NCBI GenBank assembly: GCA_030427635.1
Contig: JAUIBA010000003.1
Coordinates: forward strand, 186,001 to 250,000
Direction of reading: 5' to 3'
Source of the DNA: Bacteroidia bacterium
GTDB taxonomy: Bacteria > Bacteroidota > Bacteroidia > Chitinophagales > Chitinophagaceae
DNA length: 64,000 nucleotides
Positions within the stretch are counted from its first letter, which is position 1, and the number at the start of each line of letters is the position of its first letter. The position numbers and the translations under genes are program-made. The notes below the pieces were generated by a model. The model was not told the DNA's origin. It saw only the letters and a program-made list of their open reading frames with translations, and searched no databases. This document shows, one piece after another, positions 42,171 through 51,013 of this stretch.

Positions 42171-43499
42171 TCACTCCACTACCAGCCGTTCTGTGAAGGT
42201 CTGAGTTTCTGTACGGGCGATTACTATATATATGCCGGAGGGCAGAAGCGTGGTTATATGCATCATTTCATTGGTACTGCCTGCTGCATGGGCTACCTCT
42301 CTGCCACTTATGTCATATAGGGAAAGAATCACGGGTAAAGCCTGTGCTGTTTGAACCATAAGCCGGAGTGGGGAATGTGCAGGGTTGGGATATATCTGTA
42401 CCCCAGCTTGCGGCTCGTCAATGCCAGATATGGCAGTAACATGTGTTGTAATCATTCTGATCCGGTTGTTTGCTAAATCTCCAATAAATATGTCGCCATT
42501 AGATGCAACCGCAATACCTTGTGGAATAGCAAACTTTGCCATGAGCGGATCGCCCCAGTCCCCTTCATAACCACTATAACCATAACCTGCGATAGTAGTT
42601 ATAGTATCATTAATCCCCTTTTTTCTTATCCTACTATTATGGTCTATTATATAAAAGTTGCCAAACGTATCTATACAAAATGCGACGGTTTCAATTTTCG
42701 CTGCAGTTGCGGGTCCTCCATCGCCACTATAGCCTTCATCTCCGTTGCCTGCAATAGTGATAAATCTTCCTGCCGTATCTAATTTGCGGATACGGACATT
42801 GTCTGAAAAATAAAGGGCACCATGATGATCCACTTCAACGGACATGACATAGTTCATAGCTGAAGTATCGGCTTTACATCCATCCGGGCAAAAACCTGCT
42901 GTGCCACTGCCCGCTACTGTGGTAATAATACCGAATGTGTCTATCTTACGTACCCGGTTATTGTATCTGTCGGCTATATACACATTGCCGGTATCGTCCA
43001 CGGCAACAGCCTGAGGGGCATTCAATTGTGCCGCAATCGCGGGAATACCATCTCCATTGTAGCCAGCTATGCCTGTGCCGCCATAGGTAGTGATGATACC
43101 ATCGGGTGTCACTTTCCTGACTCTGTTATTGCCGGCATCGGCAAGATAGAGGTTGTCATTTCGGTCCACTGCGATGTCTGTTACGCCGTCTGTTTCTGCA
43201 GAAGTTGCTGAAAAGCCATCCCCACTATAACCGGCACTACCGTTGCCCGATACTGTTGTAATGATGCCGCCATAAGCCGGACTTACCTTTCTGATACGGA
43301 CATTGGAATAGTCGCATATGAATAAATTTCCATTTTTATCCAATGCAATGCCATAAGGGGCTGATATCATCGCATCTATAGCCGGACCTCCATCACCACC
43401 AAAGCCGGGAGCACCTGTGCCTGCTACCGTAATGATAATCTGTGCCCCTGTCATATAAGGTAACAGAAGTATGGAAAAGAAGAACAGTATTATTCTCAT
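42171..43499 (-). CDS. Secreted NHL-repeat protein with type IX sorting domain, copy 1
   Basis: 442 residues. Signal peptide about 1-19 (ending MTGAQ), then a propeller of NHL repeats with regularly spaced VAGTGAPGFGGDGGPA, NGNLFICDYSNVRIRKV, NDNLYLADAGNNRVRKV and GNVYIADRYNNRVRKID strings, and a type IX sorting domain from about 370 (IYPNPAHSPLRLMVQ to TFTERLVVE). Surface or secreted binding protein; ligand unknown. It differs from its tandem neighbour mainly at residues about 270-340 (for example KIETVAFCIDTFGNFYIIDHN). Confidence 0.87.
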   Translation of the reverse strand: MRIILFFFSILLLPYMTGAQIIITVAGTGAPGFGGDGGPAIDAMISAPYGIALDKNGNLFICDYSNVRIRKVSPAYGGIITTVSGNGSAGYSGDGFSATSAETDGVTDIAVDRNDNLYLADAGNNRVRKVTPDGIITTYGGTGIAGYNGDGIPAIAAQLNAPQAVAVDDTGNVYIADRYNNRVRKIDTFGIITTVAGSGTAGFCPDGCKADTSAMNYVMSVEVDHHGALYFSDNVRIRKLDTAGRFITIAGNGDEGYSGDGGPATAAKIETVAFCIDTFGNFYIIDHNSRIRKKGINDTITTIAGYGYSGYEGDWGDPLMAKFAIPQGIAVASNGDIFIGDLANNRIRMITTHVTAISGIDEPQAGVQIYPNPAHSPLRLMVQTAQALPVILSLYDISGREVAHAAGSTNEMMHITTLLPSGIYIVIARTETQTFTERLVVE

Positions 43500-43579
43500 A
43501 AGGAACAGGTTATGATGCTAAGTTAAATATTTACTGGGTAGATTTGGGATAGCAGGCGTAACAGCCCATGTCATCATAC

Positions 43580-44911
43580 TCACTCCACTACCAGCCGTTC
43601 TGTGAAGGTCTGTGTTTCTGTACGGGCGATTACTATATATATGCCGGAGGGTAGGTGCGTGGTTATATGCATCATTTCATTGGTACTGCCTGCTGCATGG
43701 GCTACCTCTCTGCCACTTATATCATATAAGGAAAGAGTCACGGGTACAGCCTGTGTTGTTTGAACCATAAGCCGGAGTGGGGAATGTGCAGGGTTGGGAT
43801 ATATCTGTATTCCAGCTTGCGGCTCGTCAATGCCAGATATGGCAGTAATATGTGTTGTAATCATTCTAATCCGGTTATTACCAGCATCTCCAATAAATAT
43901 GTCACCATTGGGTGCAATTACAATACCCTGTGGAAGGGCAAATTTTGCCATGAGCGGATTTCCCCAATCCCCTCCATAACCAGTATAGCCATAACCTGCA
44001 ATAGTGGTTATGGTATCATTGATACCTATCTTTCTGATGCGGCTGGTATTATCGTCCACCAAATAGCAATTACCAAATGTATCTATACCCCAATACCCAC
44101 TCTCAATTTTGGCAGAGGTAGCCGGTCCGCCATCGCCACTGTAGCCTTCAACTCCGTTGCCTGCAATAGTGATAAATCTTCCTGCCGTATCTAATTTGCG
44201 GATACGGACATTGTCTGAAAAATAAAGGGCACCATGATGATCCACTTCAACGGACATGACATAGTTCATAGCTGAAGTATCGGCTTTACATCCATCCGGG
44301 CAAAAACCTGCTGTGCCACTGCCCGCTACTGTGGTAATAATACCGAATGTGTCTATCTTACGTACCCGGTTATTGTATCTGTCGGCTATATACACATTGC
44401 CGGTATCGTCCACGGCAACAGCCTGAGGGGCATTCAATTGTGCCGCAATCGCGGGAATACCATCTCCATTGTAGCCAGCTATGCCTGTGCCGCCATAGGT
44501 AGTGATGATACCATCGGGTGTCACTTTCCTGACTCTGTTATTGCCGGCATCGGCAAGATAGAGGTTGTCATTTCGGTCCACTGCGATGTCTGTTACGCCG
44601 TCTGTTTCTGCAGAAGTTGCTGAAAAGCCATCCCCACTATAACCAGCACTACCGTTGCCCGATACTGTTGTAATGATGCCGCCATAAGCCGGACTTACCT
44701 TTCTGATACGGACATTGAAATAGTCGCATATAAATAAATTTCCACTTTTATCTAATGCAATGCCATAAGGGGCTGATATCATTGCATCTATAGCCGGGCC
44801 TCCATCACCACCAAAGCCGGGAGCACCTGTGCCCGCTACCGTAATGATAATCTGTGCCCCTGTCATATAAGGTAACAGAAGTATGGAAAAGAAAAACAGT
44901 AATATTCTCAT
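43580..44911 (-). CDS. Secreted NHL-repeat protein with type IX sorting domain, copy 2
   Basis: 443 residues, nearly the same as the protein encoded just downstream. Same signal peptide, NHL propeller and sorting domain; the variable stretch reads KIESGYWGIDTFGNCYLVDDNTS and has one extra residue. The upstream 30 bases are shared with the other copy, so both may have equivalent expression signals, though neither shows an exact TAnnTTTG box. Only about 80 bases separate the genes, and read-through is possible. Confidence 0.87.
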   Translation of the reverse strand: MRILLFFFSILLLPYMTGAQIIITVAGTGAPGFGGDGGPAIDAMISAPYGIALDKSGNLFICDYFNVRIRKVSPAYGGIITTVSGNGSAGYSGDGFSATSAETDGVTDIAVDRNDNLYLADAGNNRVRKVTPDGIITTYGGTGIAGYNGDGIPAIAAQLNAPQAVAVDDTGNVYIADRYNNRVRKIDTFGIITTVAGSGTAGFCPDGCKADTSAMNYVMSVEVDHHGALYFSDNVRIRKLDTAGRFITIAGNGVEGYSGDGGPATSAKIESGYWGIDTFGNCYLVDDNTSRIRKIGINDTITTIAGYGYTGYGGDWGNPLMAKFALPQGIVIAPNGDIFIGDAGNNRIRMITTHITAISGIDEPQAGIQIYPNPAHSPLRLMVQTTQAVPVTLSLYDISGREVAHAAGSTNEMMHITTHLPSGIYIVIARTETQTFTERLVVE

Positions 44912-44961
44912 AAGGAACAGGTTATGATGCTAAGTTAAATATTAATCCGCATGTGTCATGC

Positions 44962-44994
44962 TTGGCTTTTTTGCAGCATAGTTGTGTACCTTTG
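44962..44994 (+). promoter_or_regulatory. Upstream promoter of rpsL-rpsG
   Basis: TTG (44962-44964), 22-base spacer, TACCTTTG (44987-44994). Full consensus; would give a leader of about 110 bases before rpsL. Confidence 0.6.
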
Positions 44995-45048
44995 CCATCC
45001 CGCAAGGGTGTGGTTCAAAAAACAGCAGAAAATATTTTCGTTACTTTT

Positions 45049-45077
45049 TTGAAATAATAAAATTTCCCTTACCTTTG
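45049..45077 (+). promoter_or_regulatory. Proximal promoter of rpsL-rpsG
   Basis: TTG (45049-45051), 18-base spacer, TACCTTTG (45070-45077): one of the best consensus promoters in the window, 34 bases before the rpsL ATG. Confidence 0.75.
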
Positions 45078-45111
45078 CACTCCATTTTAATTTTATTACT
45101 AGACGTAAGCA

Positions 45112-45501
45112 ATGCCTACAATACAGCAATTAGTACGCAAAGGCCGTGAGCAGATACGGACAAAATCAAAATCACGTGCACTGGATGCATGTCCTCAGCG
45201 TCGTGGCGTATGTACCCGTGTGTACACCACTACCCCCAAGAAGCCAAACTCAGCCCTCCGTAAGGTAGCTAAAGTTCGTCTTACCAATAAGGTAGAGGTG
45301 ATCGCATACATTCCGGGTGAGGGTCATAATCTTCAGGAGCACTCAATCGTTCTGATTCGCGGTGGTCGTGTTAAGGATCTTCCTGGTGTGCGTTACCACA
45401 TCGTGCGCGGTGCGCTCGATACTGCCGGTGTAAAAGACCGTAAGCAGAGCCGCTCTAAATATGGCACCAAGCGCGACAAAAAAGGTGCAGCTAAAAAATA
45501 A
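45112..45501 (+). CDS. rpsL: 30S ribosomal protein uS12
   Basis: 129 residues. Decoding-centre protein of the small subunit. The conserved loops are wild type: K43 in [11 protein letters not shown] and K88 in [13 protein letters not shown], the positions where streptomycin-resistance changes arise in other bacteria, so no such resistance allele is present. Preceded by two promoters in tandem; rpsG follows after 33 bases. Confidence 0.97.
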   Translation: MPTIQQLVRKGREQIRTKSKSRALDACPQRRGVCTRVYTTTPKKPNSALRKVAKVRLTNKVEVIAYIPGEGHNLQEHSIVLIRGGRVKDLPGVRYHIVRGALDTAGVKDRKQSRSKYGTKRDKKGAAKK

Positions 45502-45534
45502 TTAATTAACTATATATAATAAGCCAATCGTCAG

Positions 45535-46002
45535 ATGAGAAAGGCACAAGCTAAGAAACTTCCGTTAGCCCCGGATCCTAAATTCAACGATAAAAACGTA
45601 ACCCGTTTCGTTAACTGCCTCATGTGGGGTGGTAACAAGACTGTTGTTCTGGGTGCATTCTATGATGCACTGGACAAAGTCGCTAAAATGACCAACGAAG
45701 ACGGTTATGAAGTGTGGAAAAAGGCGCTGGTGAACGTTACTCCCGCTGTAGAAGTACGTAGCCGCAGGATAGGTGGTGCTACTTTCCAGATACCTTCAGA
45801 GGTTCGTCCTGACCGTAAAATATCACTCAGCATGAAGTGGCTTATCCGCTACTCACGTGAGCGTAACGGTAAAACCATTGCCGACAAGCTGGCTAACGAA
45901 ATCGTTGCAGCAGCTAAAGGTGAAGGTGGCGCATTCAAGAAGAAAGAAGATACGCATCGTATGGCAGAAGCCAACAAGGCGTTCTCTCACTTCAAAATCT
46001 AA
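45535..46002 (+). CDS. rpsG: 30S ribosomal protein uS7
   Basis: 155 residues. Binds the 3' domain of 16S rRNA and starts head assembly. Family blocks [40 protein letters not shown] and the C-terminal [15 protein letters not shown] are all present. In most bacteria fusA and tufA or rpsJ follow; here a terminator ends the transcript right after rpsG. Confidence 0.97.
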   Translation: MRKAQAKKLPLAPDPKFNDKNVTRFVNCLMWGGNKTVVLGAFYDALDKVAKMTNEDGYEVWKKALVNVTPAVEVRSRRIGGATFQIPSEVRPDRKISLSMKWLIRYSRERNGKTIADKLANEIVAAAKGEGGAFKKKEDTHRMAEANKAFSHFKI

Positions 46003-46028
46003 GTCAGTACCATATACTATATTTTCCC

Positions 46029-46059
46029 AATCCCCGCTCATGCGGGGATTGATGTTTTT
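46029..46059 (+). terminator. Terminator after rpsG
   Basis: AATCCCCGC and GCGGGGATT with a TCAT loop, followed by GATGTTTTT; 26 bases past the rpsG stop. Confidence 0.85.
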
Positions 46060-46095
46060 ATCACTCCTTGCTTATATTAGCTTTGTTTTTTCGAT

Positions 46096-46103
46096 TACTT
46101 TTG
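46096..46103 (+). promoter_or_regulatory. -7 box of the TolC-family gene, 4 bases from its ATG
   Basis: TACTTTTG fits TAnnTTTG; a TTG lies 25 bases upstream, slightly beyond the usual spacing. A leaderless mRNA is predicted. Confidence 0.55.
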
Positions 46104-46107
46104 TGGC

Positions 46108-47541
46108 ATGCGTTTTCTGACCGCCATCTTCCTTACCTGTCTCTTATCTGCAACTGCCGTAATTGCCCGCGATGCAGGCAACGTATGGACACTACAGCGA
46201 TGCATTCAGTATGCTACTGAGCATAATATTACTATACGTCAGGATTCGCTGAATGCAAGGCTGGCACGCTATACACTTACACAGAGCCGGCTGTCTCAGC
46301 TGCCATCAGCCAATGTTTCCGGTAATTATGGTCGCAGCATGGGGCGTTCCATTAACCCTACTACCAACCAGTTTGAGGAGCAGGCATATAACTTTCTCGG
46401 TCCGTCGGGAAATAGTAGCGTATTACTCTTTGGCTGGATGCAGGTGCGAAATACAATAGAGCGTAACCGCTACAGCCTGCAGGCTTCCCTGGCCGACCTC
46501 GGGCAGCGCCGCAATGATATAGCCCTTAATGTGGCAAATGGCTATCTGGCTGTGCTGAATGCAAAGGAGCAGATAAACATAAGTCGTAATAAAGTGTCCC
46601 TTTCTGAGGCACAGCTGCAGCAGACGCGTGCTTTTGCCGAGTCAGGACGCCTGCCGGAGCTGGATGTAGCACAGCAGGAATCACAACTGGCCAATGACAG
46701 CGCTACTCTTATCAGCGCTATTGCCGCATACAATGCAGCAATACTGGATATGAAAACGCTGCTTAATCTGGACTTTGCCGAGAACATGGAGATACAGGCT
46801 CCGGTAGTGGAGACAGGTGCACAGCTTGCTATGGCAGGAGAGTCTGCCGAAGCAATTTTTCAGGTAGCACGCACACAGTTTGGCTCGGTACAGGCCAGCA
46901 GATACAGGGTGCAGTCGGCAGAGCATGGACTTTCTGCAGCCCGTGCAGCCCGATATCCTCAGTTAAATCTTTCCTATCAGATAGGTAGCAACTTTGCCAG
47001 TAACTATCTGGACTACCAGCAGACGGGCCGGGTTGTATCTCTTACTCCGGTAGGCTTTACCAGCGGCGACTCACAGCTGGTATATGCTCCGCGCTATGAG
47101 GTACTTACACCAGCCATTCCACTGGAGCGCCAGTTGCGTAACAACCTGCGGCAGACAGTAATGCTCAGTCTGAATATACCATTGTTTAATGCATGGCAGT
47201 CGCAGTTTGCGGTGAAGCAGGCTAAAATAAACTATGCACAGGCGCAGCTTACAGAGTTCAATGCAGAGCTTACACTGCGACAGAGTATTTATAAGGCACA
47301 CAATGATGCCTTTAGTGCAGTACAGCAATACAATGCGGCAAAACGAGCAGCAGATGCAGCAAAACGCGCAGCCGACTTTGCCGGGCAGCGTTTCGAACTG
47401 GGGCTTACCAGCACCGTGGATCTGCTGGTTATCCGCAATTCAGAGTTTGCTGCAGCATCTAACCTTATTACCGCCCGATACAATCTTATATTCCGGCTTA
47501 AAGTACTTGACTACTATATGGGCCGCGAGCTAAAACTATGA
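46108..47541 (+). CDS. TolC family outer-membrane efflux protein
   Basis: 477 residues. Signal peptide (about 1-20), then two outer-membrane efflux protein repeats: the first with WTLQRCIQYATEHNITIRQDSLNARLARYTLTQSRLSQLPSANVSGNYG, the second with RVQSAEHGLSAARAARYPQLNLSYQIGSNF, each with long heptad-like helices, and the closing DLLVIRNSEFAAASNLITARYNLIFRLKVLDYYMG. It should form a trimeric channel with a periplasmic helical tunnel. No inner-membrane pump or adaptor gene is next to it; a phosphatase gene follows after 4 bases. Confidence 0.88.
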   Translation: MRFLTAIFLTCLLSATAVIARDAGNVWTLQRCIQYATEHNITIRQDSLNARLARYTLTQSRLSQLPSANVSGNYGRSMGRSINPTTNQFEEQAYNFLGPSGNSSVLLFGWMQVRNTIERNRYSLQASLADLGQRRNDIALNVANGYLAVLNAKEQINISRNKVSLSEAQLQQTRAFAESGRLPELDVAQQESQLANDSATLISAIAAYNAAILDMKTLLNLDFAENMEIQAPVVETGAQLAMAGESAEAIFQVARTQFGSVQASRYRVQSAEHGLSAARAARYPQLNLSYQIGSNFASNYLDYQQTGRVVSLTPVGFTSGDSQLVYAPRYEVLTPAIPLERQLRNNLRQTVMLSLNIPLFNAWQSQFAVKQAKINYAQAQLTEFNAELTLRQSIYKAHNDAFSAVQQYNAAKRAADAAKRAADFAGQRFELGLTSTVDLLVIRNSEFAAASNLITARYNLIFRLKVLDYYMGRELKL

Positions 47542-47545
47542 CCTC

Positions 47546-48334
47546 ATGGACGAACTAAAATACGTATTACTCAGCGCCATCCGCGAAGCCGGTCGTATCA
47601 TACACAGCAACTTCAATGGTATATTCCGCATAGATCATAAGGAAGGTATCAATAACCTTGTAACAGAGGTAGACCAGCTTGCCGAAGCCCGCATAATAGA
47701 GATAATACGTGCGTCCTTTCCTGAACATAGCATTATTGGTGAAGAGTCTGGCGAATATCTGCATGAGTCTTCAGAATATCAGTGGGTTATAGACCCTATA
47801 GATGGTACGGTCAATTTCGCACATGGCATACCACTATGCTGTGTGAGTATAGGCCTGCTGCATAAAGGGAGCGTTACAATGGGGGCTGTATTTAACCCTA
47901 TGATGAATGAACTCTTCTTTGCAGAAAAGGGTAAAGGTGCTACTCTTAATGGTCAACCTATATCTGTATCGCAGAAGACTGACTTCCGCACTGCTTTTCT
48001 GGTAACGGGCTTCCCATATAAGTGGCCTGAAAATACCCTGGAGCATCCGGTTAAGGTTTTTGAGCGTATGGTATTACAGGGGCTACCTATACGCCGGTTA
48101 GGCTCTGCGGCAATTGACCTTTGCTGGGTAGCCTGTGGCCGGTTCGATGGTTTCTGGGAGTATAATCTCAGTGCATGGGATGTAGCGGCCGGTTATCTCA
48201 TCGTATTGGAGGCCGGCGGCACCATTACCGACTTCGATGGCCGCATAGGTAATGTCTTTGATAAGCAGACACTTGCTACCAACGGACATATACATCACGA
48301 CATACTGAGCGTGATACGGAAGATAGAGGAGTGA
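47546..48334 (+). CDS. suhB: Inositol monophosphatase family protein
   Basis: 262 residues. Metal-dependent phosphatase fold with GEES (E66, E67), the DPIDGT motif (D83, D86) and the C-terminal WDVAAGYLIVLEAGG. Hydrolyses inositol or related sugar monophosphates in the cytoplasm; SuhB also acts in rRNA transcription in enterics, which cannot be assumed here. Starts 4 bases after the TolC-family gene, so it shares that transcript. Confidence 0.88.
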   Translation: MDELKYVLLSAIREAGRIIHSNFNGIFRIDHKEGINNLVTEVDQLAEARIIEIIRASFPEHSIIGEESGEYLHESSEYQWVIDPIDGTVNFAHGIPLCCVSIGLLHKGSVTMGAVFNPMMNELFFAEKGKGATLNGQPISVSQKTDFRTAFLVTGFPYKWPENTLEHPVKVFERMVLQGLPIRRLGSAAIDLCWVACGRFDGFWEYNLSAWDVAAGYLIVLEAGGTITDFDGRIGNVFDKQTLATNGHIHHDILSVIRKIEE

Positions 48335-48340
48335 TTTACA

Positions 48341-48371
48341 TTGCACATATTCTTCCTCCGTCGTACTTTTG
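48341..48371 (+). promoter_or_regulatory. Promoter of the GT87-like gene
   Basis: TTG (48341-48343), 20-base spacer, TACTTTTG (48364-48371): full consensus. It overlaps an upstream TTG of the same frame and so supports the ATG at 48390 as start. Confidence 0.7.
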
Positions 48372-48389
48372 CCCACTATTGACAATGCC

Positions 48390-49643
48390 ATGCGGGAAAA
48401 AATAACATCGTTCTTGCTGAAACCGCAGACATTACTTGCAGTTTTTATTATAGCCGCCATTATAGCCGGGGTACAGCAGATACTGCTGGGTACTCATCCT
48501 TTCATTATGCCTAAGGCAGGTACCTTTCCTGACGATATAATGAATAAACCCGAGCTGATGAGCCAGTTTTATGGCCGGCAGATGACAGAGTACAATAACT
48601 ATCTCATATTCAAGCACTCATATTTTCATTTGCTGGAGGGGAAAAACCTGTATGGTCTTTATCCTCCGCTTCACTGGGATTTTTATAAGTACAGCCCCAC
48701 TTTCTCCCTGTTTATGGGGCTTATGGCCTACCTGCCCGATGTGGTAGGGCTCAGTATATGGGATATATTGAATGCCCTTGCGGTATTTCTGGCTATCCGC
48801 ACACTGCCCATCAGTAAGAAAGCGCAAAGCCTGTTTATGTGGTTTGTAGCTATGGAGCTGCTCACCTGTATGCAGAACAGCCAGAGTAATGGGCTCATGG
48901 CGGGCCTTATGCTGGCCGCATATGGCTCCATGCACCGGGGCAAGCCCATTTGGGCTACACTGTGGCTGGTGCTGGCCGCATATATAAAGGTGTATAGTGT
49001 CATCGGGTTCTGTCTTATGTTGTTTTATCCCGGTAAGGTGCGTTTTGTACTTTATGCAGCCATGTGGACGGTTGTACTCTGGGCATTGCCACTGCTGGTA
49101 ACTCCGTTCAATACGCTTGTATGGCAGTATCAGAACTGGAAAGATCTTATAAGTGCCGATGCTGCGGCTGCGGTAGGTATGTCTGTAGCCGGATGGTTGC
49201 ATACGTGGTTTGGTGTAGATGATGTAAAAAGTCTGGTAAGTATAGCCGGTATTGTATTGTTTCTGGTGCCGTTCATCAGGGTGCGCATGTATGGCAATGA
49301 GGTGTACCGTATGCTCATTACAGCATCTATGCTGGTATGGGTGGTTATCTTTAATCATAAGGCGGAGTCTCCTACATTTATCATTGCGGTTACCGGTGTG
49401 GCGCTATGGTATTATGTGCAGCCACGGGCCACATGGCGTACGGCAGTGTTTATACTGGTACTTCTTTTTACCAGCTTATCTACTACCGATTTGTTTCCTC
49501 CTTTTGTACGTAAGGAGTTTATACAGCCATATACTATTAAGGTGGTGCCCTGCATCATAGCATGGGTAGCCATTTTTATTGATTTACTACGGTTGAGTCC
49601 TGCTGCACATCCCCGAACGGCCGTAGCCTCAACGGCTTCATAG
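48390..49643 (+). CDS. GT87-like (DUF2029) membrane glycosyltransferase
   Basis: 417 residues from ATG 48390. About ten membrane helices; the first outer loop carries Tyr/Asp-rich sequence (YNNYLIFKHSYFHLLEGKNLYGLYPPLHWDFYKYSPTFSLFMGLMAYLP) typical of the DUF2029/GT87 group, whose studied members are polyprenyl-phosphate-mannose-dependent mannosyltransferases. Further blocks: ELLTCMQNSQSNGLMAGLMLAAYGSMHRGKP and AAYIKVYSVIGFCLMLF. Substrate unknown. It has its own promoter and a downstream terminator. Confidence 0.75.
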   Translation: MREKITSFLLKPQTLLAVFIIAAIIAGVQQILLGTHPFIMPKAGTFPDDIMNKPELMSQFYGRQMTEYNNYLIFKHSYFHLLEGKNLYGLYPPLHWDFYKYSPTFSLFMGLMAYLPDVVGLSIWDILNALAVFLAIRTLPISKKAQSLFMWFVAMELLTCMQNSQSNGLMAGLMLAAYGSMHRGKPIWATLWLVLAAYIKVYSVIGFCLMLFYPGKVRFVLYAAMWTVVLWALPLLVTPFNTLVWQYQNWKDLISADAAAAVGMSVAGWLHTWFGVDDVKSLVSIAGIVLFLVPFIRVRMYGNEVYRMLITASMLVWVVIFNHKAESPTFIIAVTGVALWYYVQPRATWRTAVFILVLLFTSLSTTDLFPPFVRKEFIQPYTIKVVPCIIAWVAIFIDLLRLSPAAHPRTAVASTAS

Positions 49644-49709
49644 GTATATTGCCTGGCAGGCAGCATATACCCATTATCTTTCTTTTGTTTCCGGCATGCC
49701 GGTTTTTAT
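49643..49709 (+). terminator. Terminator region after the GT87-like gene
   Basis: Two structures in a row: a bulged hairpin at 49643-49671 (GGTATAT/ATATACC with TGCCTG/CAGGCA) and the palindrome CCGGCATGCCGG at 49691-49702 followed directly by TTTTTATC. Confidence 0.7.
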
Positions 49710-49770
49710 CTTATTACACGAAACACTTAGTTTTGATTACTATGCCCGTAAGGGCTGATATTATTATTTT

Positions 49771-50994
49771 ATGGGACTTTTTGATCTTTTTGCTATAGTT
49801 ATTCTTTTGTCGGCCATATTCTGTTATGTCAATTTCCGTTTTATGAAATGGCCGCAGACCATAGGCGTTATGGCTTTGTCGCTGGCGCTGTCTCTGGTTA
49901 TTGTGCTTTCCGGCAATACTTTCCCTTATCTGCAAACGTTAGGTACGCGTATATCTACAATAGATTTTAATACCCTGCTTATGAAAGTGATGCTGGGTTT
50001 CCTGCTGTTTGCCGGTGGTTTTCACATCAATGCGCAGGATTTAAAAAAGCACCGCTTACCTATCCTGGTGCTATCTACCATTGCGACTATTCTTTCTACA
50101 GTGATAGTGGGAGGGCTGGCATGGTGGGTATTGCAGCTATTTCATGAACCAATACCTTTTCTGTACTGCTTATTATTTGGTGCGCTGATATCGCCTACTG
50201 ACCCCATAGCCGTGCTGGGTATCTTAAAGCAGGCCAATGTTTCCCATGATCTGGAGATAAAGGTAGCCGGAGAGTCTCTGTTTAATGATGGGGTAGCGGT
50301 GGTACTCTTTATCACGTTATCGGGCATTGCAGCCGGGGGGACGGAATCATTTTCTGTATCGCATACGCTGTTATTGTTCCTGCAGGAGGCCGGTGGAGGT
50401 ATTGTTTATGGTCTGTTGCTGGGGCGTGCAGGTTTCTGGGCATTAAAGTCTATAGACAATTATAATATAGAGGTACAGATAACTCTGGCCCTGGTGATGG
50501 CCGGCTACTACTTTGCCGATCTTATTCATGTATCTGGTCCGCTGGCTATGGTAGTAGCGGGTATTGTTACCGGTAATAAAGGCAAGGAACTTGCCATGTC
50601 TGATATTACCCGGGATTACCTTAGTAAGTTCTGGGAGCTGATAGATGAAATACTGAATGCGGTACTCTTTCTGCTGGTAGGGCTTGAAATACTGGTGGTT
50701 AAAGTGCATAGTGGTACAGTTTATATAGGTCTGGTAATGATAGTGGTTGTATTGTTTGCCCGGTTTATATCAGTCTCATTGCCTATTGTGGTATTGCGTC
50801 GTTTCATAAGTCTGGAAAAGAATGTGATTACTATTCTCACGTGGGGAGGCCTGCGTGGAGGTATCTCCATAGCGCTGGCATTGTCATTGCCGCCCAGTGC
50901 ATGGCGCGATAAATTTGTAGCACTAACCTATATTATTGTGGTATTTTCCGTTCTGGTGCAGGGCCTTACCATAAAAAGGCTGGCAAAGGGCTGA
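49771..50994 (+). CDS. Sodium:proton antiporter, CPA1/NhaP type
   Basis: 407 residues with about twelve membrane helices. The TD motif of the crossed helices is at 143-144 (SPTDPIAVLG) and the ion-binding ND at 172-173 (GESLFNDGVAVVLF), as in electroneutral CPA1 exchangers such as NhaP. It lacks a long C-terminal cytoplasmic domain. pH and sodium homeostasis is the expected role. The DUF389 gene follows after 19 bases, probably co-transcribed. Confidence 0.9.
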   Translation: MGLFDLFAIVILLSAIFCYVNFRFMKWPQTIGVMALSLALSLVIVLSGNTFPYLQTLGTRISTIDFNTLLMKVMLGFLLFAGGFHINAQDLKKHRLPILVLSTIATILSTVIVGGLAWWVLQLFHEPIPFLYCLLFGALISPTDPIAVLGILKQANVSHDLEIKVAGESLFNDGVAVVLFITLSGIAAGGTESFSVSHTLLLFLQEAGGGIVYGLLLGRAGFWALKSIDNYNIEVQITLALVMAGYYFADLIHVSGPLAMVVAGIVTGNKGKELAMSDITRDYLSKFWELIDEILNAVLFLLVGLEILVVKVHSGTVYIGLVMIVVVLFARFISVSLPIVVLRRFISLEKNVITILTWGGLRGGISIALALSLPPSAWRDKFVALTYIIVVFSVLVQGLTIKRLAKG

Positions 50995-51013
50995 TGAATA
51001 AACAGAAAACTAT

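Larger units (their letters stand above)
42166..44941. repeat. Tandem gene duplication of about 1.4 kb
   Basis: Two direct copies, about 42166-43531 and 43574-44941, offset by 1409-1412 bases, each holding one NHL-repeat gene plus about 30 shared bases upstream of its ATG. Some 480 bases (42741-43221 against 44153-44633) show no difference by eye, while the segments coding for residues about 270-340 differ clearly. The pattern suggests recent duplication or gene conversion with a locally diversified part. Confidence 0.9.

Noticed and set aside
42166-44941. Long repeats as an insertion sequence or CRISPR-like array
   Set aside because: The repeated DNA is coding sequence for two NHL proteins; no transposase, terminal inverted repeats or spacers.
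45001-45035. GGTTCAA word upstream of rpsL as part of a tRNA gene
   Set aside because: No matching acceptor, D or anticodon arms around it.
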